Origin: Proteiniphilum sp.
Lineage (GTDB): Bacteria > Bacteroidota > Bacteroidia > Bacteroidales > Dysgonomonadaceae
Assembly (NCBI GenBank): GCA_012728465.1
Contig: JAAYFB010000370.1
Location: 1 to 6,243, forward strand
DNA length: 6,243 bases
Direction: 5' to 3'
Shown here: positions 1 through 5,874 of the stretch, one piece after another
How positions within the stretch are numbered: the first letter of the stretch is position 1
Layout: every line of letters starts with the position of its first letter
The notes under the pieces: generated by a model
Told to the model about the DNA's origin: nothing
Database searches by the model: none
Seen by the model: only the letters and a program-made list of their open reading frames with translations
Translations under genes and position numbers: made by a program

Positions 1-2
1 AC

Positions 3-935
3 AATCATAGGCCGAACCTTTCTTGTCAGTTTGAGATTTATGCAGACTTGCTAAGTGATGATGCCATCAAGTATATTAATGATAATGTTCCGAAAGATTA
101 TTTTCGCTTTGAGATAGGTATTCAATCCACACACGAACCAACTAACATGGCGGTGAAGAGGAGGCAAGACTTCCCTTTGCTTTCTCGCAACATTGAGCAG
201 ATAATGAAAGGTGATGTGGTAGATTTGCATCTTGACCTCATTGCTGGCCTACCTTACGAAACATTTGATAGATTTAGAAAATCATTCAACGATGTGTTTC
301 GCTTACGTGCCAAAGAGGTTCAACTTGGTTTTCTTAAATTGTTGCGTGGCACCAATCTTAGGCGGGACGCAAAACTATATGGATATGTATATGATGAGGA
401 TGCTCCATATGAAGTGTTTTATGGAAATGATATTTCGGCTCATGAGCTTGACCGAATTCGTGATGCAGAAGGAGCATTGGAGAAGTTTTGGAATAGTGGA
501 CGATTTGTCCAAACCATGAATATGCTATTCGATGGCGATTATGAGGGTCGGTACTTCGAGTTTTTTGATGAAGTGGGGCAATACTATAATGAGCACAACC
601 TGCCACATATGGGCTATCAGCTCGAGGATTTGTTTAGATATCTATATCAATTTCTGCAACAAAAGGGAATAGATGCATTTACGCAGTTGCGAAACGATTA
701 CTATTCTAATTTCAGTCGCCGCCCTCAAGGTTTTTGGAAAGATACTATGGATAAGAAACAGCGTAAACGTATGCTTTACCTCATTGGACAAGATAAAGAT
801 TTTTTGAACCAACACAGCATTGATAGACGTATTGTGGAGAAGATGACAGCTATTGATCCATTGGAGGATGGTATGTATTTGCTTACGCTTTTCATAGATG
901 GGGATAGAAGACAGTTGATTTATGACAAAAACTAA
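3..935 (+). CDS. B12-binding/radical SAM protein with DUF4080-like C-terminus, 5'-truncated
   Basis: The reading frame is open from base 3 and runs into the left edge, so the first codon seen (AAT) is internal; a TTG at 48 is not a credible start because the frame upstream reads on as FEIYADLL. What remains is 310 residues, roughly the second half of a family that I recall as 500-600 residues. Visible landmarks are the radical SAM barrel strands FRFEIGIQS (about residues 34-42), LDLIAGLPYE (about 76-85) and LGFLKLLRGT (about 107-116), in the usual order. The rest is a Phe/Tyr-rich alpha-helical domain resembling DUF4080. The N-terminal cobalamin-binding domain and the CxxxCxxC iron-sulfur motif would lie upstream, outside the window. 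Members are cytosolic and are predicted to use S-adenosylmethionine with a 4Fe-4S cluster; the substrate is unknown. The gene ends with TAA and no clear terminator follows. Family call is firm, DUF4080 assignment from memory. Confidence 0.88.
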   Translation, partial: NHRPNLSCQFEIYADLLSDDAIKYINDNVPKDYFRFEIGIQSTHEPTNMAVKRRQDFPLLSRNIEQIMKGDVVDLHLDLIAGLPYETFDRFRKSFNDVFRLRAKEVQLGFLKLLRGTNLRRDAKLYGYVYDEDAPYEVFYGNDISAHELDRIRDAEGALEKFWNSGRFVQTMNMLFDGDYEGRYFEFFDEVGQYYNEHNLPHMGYQLEDLFRYLYQFLQQKGIDAFTQLRNDYYSNFSRRPQGFWKDTMDKKQRKRMLYLIGQDKDFLNQHSIDRRIVEKMTAIDPLEDGMYLLTLFIDGDRRQLIYDKN

Positions 936-1000
936 TTGGGCTACTTCAAAATAGTGCAATCCTCAGTTTTTGCTTTCTACTTTTTTAAATTAATCACCCC

Positions 1001-1546
1001 AAATGCCAAATGGCATTGACAGTTTTAATTTCAAAACAATACAAATGCCAAATGGTATTGACTGTTTTAATTTTAAAACATTACAAATGCCAAATGGTAT
1101 TGACAGATATAAAAACAAAACAATATCATTACCACTTTGCATTCGCAATTATTGTTAAGTTTCAGGGTCAATATTAAGTGGTTTTAATAATGTTGGCTCT
1201 TATTTACTCTCAAAACCACTTTGCAATGGTAGTATTTGGTTCTCTGCACTCACATTTCCATCTATAAATGACAATTCGGAGAAAAAAACAGTCTCAATAC
1301 CAAATGGCAATAAGACTAAAAAGTTCCAAACACTCCAAATGCCAAATGGCATTTGGGTGTTTTTGGCCTTTTTAGTAACATGCTTTAACTTTTCGGCAGT
1401 GTTTTTGGAGCCAAAACAGTCATTTCACTCTGAAAACAGTAGTTGTTTCTTGAAAAAAGAGCAAATGCCATTTGGCATTCAGAGTGTTTTGCTTTGAAAA
1501 GGTCAAATGCCATTTTGCATTTAGGATGATTTTTAACCGTCATTCA
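1001..1546. repeat. Left 42-bp-period palindromic repeat array (about 13 units)
   Basis: Units begin at 1001, 1043, 1085 and so on every 42 bp. The first three are near-identical in their first 20 bases (AAATGCCAAATGGCATTGAC, with GGTATTGAC in units 2 and 3) and similar in the AT-rich 22 bases that follow. Units 4-7 are strongly diverged, but the palindrome returns exactly in phase at 1295 (AATACCAAATGGCAAT), 1337, 1463 and 1505; the last two carry TT instead of AA at the dyad centre. Clear dyad centres lie at 1009.5, 1051.5, 1093.5, 1303.5, 1345.5, 1471.5 and 1513.5, all multiples of 42 apart. This fills most of the 936-1729 gene gap. It is not a CRISPR array: the repeats decay and the intervening 22-mers resemble each other. 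Short open frames cross it (51 codons from ATG 1003) but meet stops, so I do not call a gene here. Confidence 0.85.
1328..1362. repeat. Strongest hairpin of the left array (unit 9)
   Basis: Bases 1335-1344 (CCAAATGCCA) pair perfectly with 1347-1356 (TGGCATTTGG). Skipping one bulged T at 1334, 1328-1333 (AAACAC) pair with 1357-1362 (GTGTTT). That gives 16 base pairs around a two-base centre, the longest stem in the gap between the radical SAM gene and terC. The + strand downstream has scattered T-rich patches but no clean U-run, so a terminator role is possible but not shown. It coincides with the 42-bp grid, so I treat it as an array unit first. Confidence 0.6.
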
Positions 1547-1586
1547 CAATGATGAAGGTAGCCGCTATTGATTATCAACAAGTTAG

Positions 1587-1667
1587 TATTTTTAGGCCTT
1601 GTTTTTAGTTAAATATTTAACAGTAGGTATTTTTGCCTAGTTAAATTGCTTAACAAAAATATTAGGC
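1587..1667. repeat. Inverted and direct repeat cluster at the terC-proximal end of the array
   Basis: Two similar AT-rich blocks, TAGTTAAATATTTAAC (1606-1621) and TAGTTAAATTGCTTAAC (1638-1654), lie 32 bp apart. The first contains a perfect 14-bp palindrome GTTAAATATTTAAC (1608-1621). The second is bracketed by GCCTA (1635-1639) and TAGGC (1663-1667), so a nested hairpin can form. Each block is preceded by GTATTTTT followed by a GCC-containing motif. It lies 63 bp beyond the terC stop. No U-run follows either strand's hairpin, so a standard intrinsic terminator is not supported. Its role is unknown; it could be a boundary or attachment-type structure, or terC 3' end processing. Confidence 0.45.
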
Positions 1668-1729
1668 GGAAAATCTATAATGTTAATATATATGTTATTG
1701 GTAACATGAGAACCTGACCCATGCTTTGG

Positions 1730-2716
1730 TTATTGGTTTATTGATTTGTATCTGTTCCTGTTTCTATCTCTCACTAGTGATGCTGCAACCGATACTGTCA
1801 ACAGTGCACCTATTACCATAAGCGAAGTGGTATTTTCAATCACAAAGTCCCAGTCTGATACCGCAGCATGATGGTTGTTGATAAGCTTGAAACCAATAAA
1901 TAGTAATATTGCACTAAGTGCATATTTGAGGTAGTGAAACATAGTCATCACACCACGTAGTGCAAAGTATAGAGAGCGTAAGCCAAGTATTGCAAAAATA
2001 TTTGAAGTGTATATTATGAATGTGTTGGTAGATACTGAAAGCACTGCGGGTATCGAATCGATGGCAAATATGAGGTCGCTAAACTCTATCACGATAACAG
2101 CTAGAAATAGAGGTGTAGCATATAGCTTATGATTAATTCGCTTGAAGTATTTCAGTTCCGATGTGTCATCTGTGATTGGCACTATGCTTCTAACTTTGCG
2201 GATAATCCAATTGTCGCTAACTTTCAAATTAGCATCACTTTTTGGATGCTTCTTTTTGCGTACTTCTTCCACAATCATTTTTGCACCTGTGTATAATAGG
2301 AATGCACCAAACACGTACATGATCCATGAAAACTTATCAATAAGTGCTACCCCTAAGAATATGAATAGTGCCCTAAATACTATTGCACCAAGCACTCCCC
2401 AAAATAGAACGCTATGCTGATGCTCGCTTTTTATGCTGAATGAGCTGAATATTATTATGAACACAAAAAGGTTGTCAACGCTCAATGATTTTTCGATGAG
2501 GTATGCCGTGAAGAAGTCTAATGCTGGCTCTTTGCCAAATACAAAGAAAATGCCCACGTTGAATAACAAGGCAAGTGATATCCAAAATAGGCTGAGCCAA
2601 AGTGCTTTTTTGACGTTGATAATATCATCTTTTTTGTTGAATACAAATAGATCTAATGCAAGCAAAAATATTACTAGCACAAAGAATCCTAACCAGAATG
2701 ATGAACTTACTTCCAT
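1730..2716 (-). CDS. TerC/Alx-family integral membrane protein, probable metal exporter
   Basis: The protein is 328 residues from the chosen ATG, close to the roughly 320 of E. coli Alx. About eight or nine hydrophobic segments are visible, the first at residues 6-26 and the last near 298-314, with a basic cytoplasmic-type loop around 152-195. The two family signatures are present: EKSLSVDNLFVF (75-86) and EFSDLIFAIDSIPAVL (211-226). Their acidic residues within membrane segments are presumed metal ligands. Family members act in the inner membrane; Alx and related proteins are linked to Mn2+ export, others to tellurite resistance. The frame extends 48 codons further, to a TTG at 2860, but that stretch is polar, Asn/Ser/Lys-rich and unlike the family, and it would run close to the start of the divergent gene. 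A second ATG at 2809 cannot be excluded. No yybP-ykoY-like Mn riboswitch was recognised upstream. Exact substrate is inferred. Confidence 0.9.
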   Translation of the reverse strand: MEVSSSFWLGFFVLVIFLLALDLFVFNKKDDIINVKKALWLSLFWISLALLFNVGIFFVFGKEPALDFFTAYLIEKSLSVDNLFVFIIIFSSFSIKSEHQHSVLFWGVLGAIVFRALFIFLGVALIDKFSWIMYVFGAFLLYTGAKMIVEEVRKKKHPKSDANLKVSDNWIIRKVRSIVPITDDTSELKYFKRINHKLYATPLFLAVIVIEFSDLIFAIDSIPAVLSVSTNTFIIYTSNIFAILGLRSLYFALRGVMTMFHYLKYALSAILLFIGFKLINNHHAAVSDWDFVIENTTSLMVIGALLTVSVAASLVRDRNRNRYKSINQ

Positions 2717-2734
2717 AGGGTTGATATTTTTTTG

Positions 2735-2742
2735 CGAAGTTA
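2735..2742 (-). promoter_or_regulatory. Possible Bacteroidota -7 box for the TerC gene
   Basis: On the minus strand this reads TAACTTCG, one mismatch from TAnnTTTG, and it is followed by CA as in many such promoters. It ends 18 bp before the ATG at 2716, leaving a short leader. No TTTG -33 element is seen at the expected distance. If it is real, the longer start sites at 2809 and 2860 are not used. Confidence 0.35.
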
Positions 2743-2883
2743 GAAGATTTTTGTGAGTGATGAGCGTTGAGTTGTCATTTTTTTTTGAAAGGGAAGTGGG
2801 TGTATTCATAAGAAATGATTTTTGAGTGTGCCATATCTCTACATTCTTTGTAGTGCTCAAGCATCTTCCTAATAATAATTCGC

Positions 2884-2891
2884 TAAATTTG
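2884..2891 (+). promoter_or_regulatory. Bacteroidota -7 box for the DUF4112 gene
   Basis: TAAATTTG matches TAnnTTTG exactly and is followed by C. It lies 21 bp before the ATG at 2913, so the leader would be under about 20 nt. This argues against the in-frame ATG at 2826, which is upstream of it. A TTTG at 2847-2850 is too far away (33 bp) to be the usual -33 element. Confidence 0.5.
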
Positions 2892-2899
2892 CCTATTCA

Positions 2900-2906
2900 A
2901 AAGGTG
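2900..2906 (+). promoter_or_regulatory. Shine-Dalgarno-like site deciding the DUF4112 start
   Basis: AAAGGTG lies six bases before ATG 2913. It is unusual here because the other genes in the window have no purine-rich site. It supports ATG 2913 over ATG 2826 and over the ATG six bases further in at 2919. Confidence 0.5.
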
Positions 2907-2912
2907 AAGATC

Positions 2913-3431
2913 ATGGCAATGTCAATAATAAGAAGAGAGGAGATAAGGAAATCGAAACTATATAAATCTCTTAATGTGATAACAAAAGTGATGGACAAGT
3001 ACATGCTTGATCCAGTGATAGGGTTGGTGCCAGGAGTGGGAGACTTTGTGGCATCGGTGTTTGTTATTCCATTTTTATATGTAAGCATATTCCAAGTAAG
3101 GTCAGTTCCTCTCACTTTGGCACTTCTATTTAATGTGTTGAAGGATATAGCTATGGGATTGATACCATTTTGGATTGGATATGTGCTAGATTTCTTTAAT
3201 AAATCGTACCAGCAGAATATGAGGCTGATAATGGGTTTTGTGGAGGGTAATGAGGAAACAATTAGAAAAGTAAACAAAGATGCAGTATGGATGGGTGTGT
3301 GGATTGTTATCCTGTGTTTGGTAATTTATGGGCTAGTGTTGTTGGCAATGAGCATGTTTAACTGGGGCTTAGAGGCGTGGATTGGTGCTGTGGATTGGCT
3401 AAAAAATATTTGGGCTAATGTTGGAAATTAG
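2913..3431 (+). CDS. DUF4112 family small membrane protein
   Basis: The protein is 172 residues from ATG 2913. A basic N-terminal helix (about 1-30) is followed by LDPVIGLVPGVGDFV (32-46), the glycine/proline motif I associate with DUF4112. A second, similar motif, GLIPFWIGYVLDFF then NKSYQQN, lies at 82-102; paired GxxPxxGxxxD-type motifs are the family hallmark. Hydrophobic stretches at about 42-62, 66-92 and 127-149 suggest two or three membrane helices, and the C-terminus is Trp-rich (W151, W156, W162, W167). No function is established for the family, and I assign none. The gene is alone on its strand, divergent from terC with 196 bp between the chosen starts, and convergent with the receptor gene. 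The in-frame extension to ATG 2826 lies upstream of the -7 box and is rejected. Confidence 0.85.
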   Translation: MAMSIIRREEIRKSKLYKSLNVITKVMDKYMLDPVIGLVPGVGDFVASVFVIPFLYVSIFQVRSVPLTLALLFNVLKDIAMGLIPFWIGYVLDFFNKSYQQNMRLIMGFVEGNEETIRKVNKDAVWMGVWIVILCLVIYGLVLLAMSMFNWGLEAWIGAVDWLKNIWANVGN

Positions 3432-3466
3432 CCTATGGCCTTTAGCAAATAGCCAAAAGCCATAGG
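3432..3466. terminator. Hairpin between convergent DUF4112 and receptor genes
   Basis: CCTATGGC (3432-3439) pairs with GCCATAGG (3459-3466). Inner pairs TTT/AAA and GC/GC extend the stem past two mismatches. It begins on the base after the DUF4112 stop codon and ends 21 bp before the receptor stop, so it could serve both genes. Neither strand has a good U-run after the stem, so the termination role comes from position and structure only. Confidence 0.5.
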
Positions 3467-3487
3467 TCAATCGCAATTAAAGTATTA

Positions 3488-5518
3488 TCACCACTTATAC
3501 TCAACTCCTCCCATCATCCAAAACCCAGCTTGTGGCAAGTTACCTAGGTCTAGATATGTGGTGTTGAATATGTTGTTGGCATTAATAAATAGGTTCCATT
3601 TTCCGATGGGGTAGTTTGCCTTAGCATCTACTACGGCGAATGGCTTGTAGTTGGTACGCTCGGCTGGTTTTTGATCTACGTACTTGATGTATGAACCAGC
3701 TCTATCTTGCCATCTAAACAGCCACGACAATGATAGCTTGTCAACAATAGTGTGTTGGAGTGATGCCGTAACCTTATTGCGAAGATGATTGAGAGTATAA
3801 TTTGAGATGTAGTCCGACTCAATCATGTTTTGCTTTAAGTGCATATATCCCACACTAGCTGATTGCAATGGTTGTCTAGCTCCTAATAGTCCTCGTAGAT
3901 TTATATTTACTCCTGTCTCAACTCCATATTTATCAATTTTTGAGTGGTTGCTCGATTGCCAAAGGGCCTCCGTGTCAGGTTTTATCCAATCTATTATATT
4001 TCGGCCTTTCATATAAAAAGTGGTAAAGTATGCATCAATATTCCTTTTTCTATACTTAAGGCCCAGTTCCATAGCTTCCGATTTTTCGGCTTCTAGGTTG
4101 TTATTTCCGATGTGTGTGGCAGTAGTGTAGTACAGGTCTGTAAATGTTGGCATACGTGTAGCCTTGTTCCATGATGCAAATAGGCTCAAGCCATTATCAA
4201 ATCGATATGATGTGTTTACAGATGGATAAAACTCGTACTTGTTGGGTATGGCTGTATTGTGATTTAGCAATCCGCCCACTGACAATGTCATATTGCCTAA
4301 TATGAGATTATGCTCTGCAAAAAAACTAGCATTTGTTCTGCTATCCGAGTGTGTGTATTTGCCAATTGCATCATCGAGAGGCTTGCCCAATACGCTACTG
4401 AGTATCGACTCATTGCGAAGTTCGCCCCCAAAGCTTGTTATTCCCCATCGCGATGCATATTGCCACACAAGATTTGTGCCAATTATATCGCTACGATGGT
4501 TATTGTATGGTATTACTGATTCATCGCCACGCACTAGCTGAAACTCATCATAGTGTCTGTTCCAATATATTTGTGGAATAAACTTTATTTTGCCCTTTGT
4601 CTCACCTTTTACGGAAAAAAATATTGATTGTGTGTCATCAAACTGATTGGCAAATGAGGCAGTGTAAAATGTATTGGCACCATATTCCTTGCTATTGTAT
4701 CCAGCCGTAAAGTCAATGTGTGCATTATCAATATCTAGTCGCGATTGATGTAGCAAGTTAAGCATCTTGTAGTCGCTGTTTGGTATATACCCATCTGATT
4801 GGCGATAGCCTGTTGATAATTTATGTGTGGTGTTTTTTGTTTTGATGGCACCTCTAGCTTCAGCACTAATTAGTGCATGTATTCCACCTTCTAGTTTTGC
4901 TCTAAAGTTGGTGTCTTTATCTTGCTTAGTGACGATGTTTACTCCCCCCGAAAATGCTCCCGCACCATAGGCCAATGATGATGGTCCTTGTACGATTTCA
5001 ATTCTTTCGATGTCTGAGATGTTGATGGGGATGTCGAAACTGTAATGTCCTGTTTGTGGATTGGTAAGGTTAATTCCGTTTAGTAGTATTGCTGTTTGGT
5101 CAAATGATCCACCCCTTATTGAGATGTCTGATTGCACTCCGTGTGGGCCTCTTTGCTGAATATCTATACCCGAGTAGTGAGTAAGTAAGTCTTCAATGCT
5201 CTGTATGGGTTGTCGCTCAATATCGGTTGAGGTGATAACCGTAACCATTTTGGCAGCCATATTTAGTGGTAAGTTTGTTTTAGATGCCGTTACCACAATT
5301 TCTTCAAGCTCGTCTGCCACAATAGTGTCTTGCTTTGTGGTGATTTCCACTCTTTCGGTTGAGGTTACCGATTGCGAATGTGCACTTTGCAAAGCACACC
5401 CTGCAAGGACTCCTATCGTAACCACTTTGCTAATACTGTTGAACACGCTAAAGGTGTCTCTAGAAAAGCGTTTAAATCTAAATGCTTTTCTGTTTAATAA
5501 TTGATTTTTCTTTTTCAT
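3488..5518 (-). CDS. BtuB-like TonB-dependent outer-membrane receptor
   Basis: The protein is 676 residues from ATG 5518. Residues 1-48 form a long signal peptide: a basic, Phe-rich n-region with RKAFRFKRFSR, then the hydrophobic VVTIGVLAGCAL, with likely cleavage after AHS. An LAGC tetrad ends at Cys41, but the AHS site seems the better reading. A TonB box-like EEIVVTAS follows at 72-79. The plug domain spans about 85-199, with SIRGGSFDQTAILLNG, IERIEIVQGPSS and GGVNIVTK. The rest is a 22-strand-type barrel ending in YKW, a typical aromatic C-terminus for BAM insertion. Receptors of this type bind cobalamin, haem or siderophores and are energised by TonB-ExbBD; the substrate here cannot be told. 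No SusD partner, B12 ABC importer or cobalamin riboswitch box is seen nearby. The ATG 12 codons upstream overlaps the promoter box and is rejected. Confidence 0.92.
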   Translation of the reverse strand: MKKKNQLLNRKAFRFKRFSRDTFSVFNSISKVVTIGVLAGCALQSAHSQSVTSTERVEITTKQDTIVADELEEIVVTASKTNLPLNMAAKMVTVITSTDIERQPIQSIEDLLTHYSGIDIQQRGPHGVQSDISIRGGSFDQTAILLNGINLTNPQTGHYSFDIPINISDIERIEIVQGPSSLAYGAGAFSGGVNIVTKQDKDTNFRAKLEGGIHALISAEARGAIKTKNTTHKLSTGYRQSDGYIPNSDYKMLNLLHQSRLDIDNAHIDFTAGYNSKEYGANTFYTASFANQFDDTQSIFFSVKGETKGKIKFIPQIYWNRHYDEFQLVRGDESVIPYNNHRSDIIGTNLVWQYASRWGITSFGGELRNESILSSVLGKPLDDAIGKYTHSDSRTNASFFAEHNLILGNMTLSVGGLLNHNTAIPNKYEFYPSVNTSYRFDNGLSLFASWNKATRMPTFTDLYYTTATHIGNNNLEAEKSEAMELGLKYRKRNIDAYFTTFYMKGRNIIDWIKPDTEALWQSSNHSKIDKYGVETGVNINLRGLLGARQPLQSASVGYMHLKQNMIESDYISNYTLNHLRNKVTASLQHTIVDKLSLSWLFRWQDRAGSYIKYVDQKPAERTNYKPFAVVDAKANYPIGKWNLFINANNIFNTTYLDLGNLPQAGFWMMGGVEYKW

Positions 5519-5551
5519 TACTTTGTTTTTAATAGTTTTGAAATGAATTGG

Positions 5552-5559
5552 CAAAAATA
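5552..5559 (-). promoter_or_regulatory. Bacteroidota -7 box for the receptor gene
   Basis: On the minus strand this reads TATTTTTG, an exact TAnnTTTG match, followed by CC. It leaves a leader of roughly 25-30 nt before ATG 5518. No TTTG is found at the expected -33 distance. The upstream in-frame ATG at 5554 falls inside the box, which decides the start in favour of 5518. Confidence 0.5.
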
Positions 5560-5588
5560 GTCTTTTAAAACTAATTTATTGCTCTTTT

Positions 5589-5644
5589 GTGGGATTGTGG
5601 GATTGTGTAACTATTTAATCGTGTAACTGTGTAATCGTTTGATG
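5589..5644. repeat. Seven-unit 8-bp tandem repeat upstream of the receptor promoter
   Basis: Read in steps of eight from 5589 the units are GTGGGATT, GTGGGATT, GTGTAACT, ATTTAATC, GTGTAACT, GTGTAATC and GTTTGATG, with consensus GTGTAATC. Units 3-6 also form a 16-bp tandem pair (5605-5620 and 5621-5636). The block starts 30 bp upstream of the predicted -7 box of the receptor gene, so it overlaps or abuts the region where RNA polymerase or an activator would bind. Confidence 0.7.
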
Positions 5645-5688
5645 GAGGCGCGTTGTAAGTGCAACATGCAATAGCATTAAAGTATAGT

Positions 5689-5738
5689 GTTTAACAGTGT
5701 AATCGTGTAATCATCCTCACGCAAAGTCGCAAAGACGC
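5689..5738. repeat. Second 8-bp repeat cluster
   Basis: GTTTAACA, GTGTAATC and GTGTAATC (5689-5712) repeat the consensus of the block at 5589-5644. After eight unrelated bases come GCAAAGTC and GCAAAGAC (5721-5736) plus GC, another 8-bp tandem of different sequence. The cluster is not in phase with the first block. The stretch from 5739 to 5874 holds no gene or repeat that I can support; it has only short palindromes such as CAATTAATTG (5777-5786). Confidence 0.55.
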
Positions 5739-5874
5739 TATTTCTTGTTCTCCCATATTAAGCCACAATACTACGCAATTAATTGGTTTCTCTGCCCGTT
5801 TGCGAAGAGCAGGCACAACTGAATAACAATTGAGTCTCCACCGAATCTCATGAAAATCTACTGATTCACCTCCG

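Noticed and set aside
642..959. Open frame of 105 codons on the minus strand within and beyond the radical SAM gene
   Set aside because: It overlaps a well-supported gene in antisense and shows no protein-like features.
1001..1126. CRISPR array of 20-bp repeats and 22-bp spacers
   Set aside because: The would-be spacers resemble each other and are AT-rich low-complexity sequence, the repeats degrade after three units, and no cas gene is present.
1692..1707. ATGTTA/TAACAT hairpin as terC terminator
   Set aside because: Only six AT-rich pairs and no U-run on the minus strand after it.
2717..2860. 48-residue N-terminal extension of the TerC protein from a TTG
   Set aside because: Polar, low-complexity residues unlike TerC N-termini; the hydrophobic first helix starts just after the ATG at 2716, and a possible -7 box lies within the extension.
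2826..2912. 29-residue N-terminal extension of the DUF4112 protein
   Set aside because: An exact -7 box match and a Shine-Dalgarno-like site lie inside it, both pointing to ATG 2913.
5196..5504. Open frame of 102 codons on the plus strand within the receptor gene
   Set aside because: It is antisense to the signal peptide, TonB box and plug coding region; Ser/Thr/Val-rich composition reflects the complementary strand only.
5276..5518. Lipoprotein reading of the receptor (LAGC at residues 38-41)
   Set aside because: TonB-dependent receptors of this type are normally cleaved by signal peptidase I, and a good AHS site follows seven residues later.
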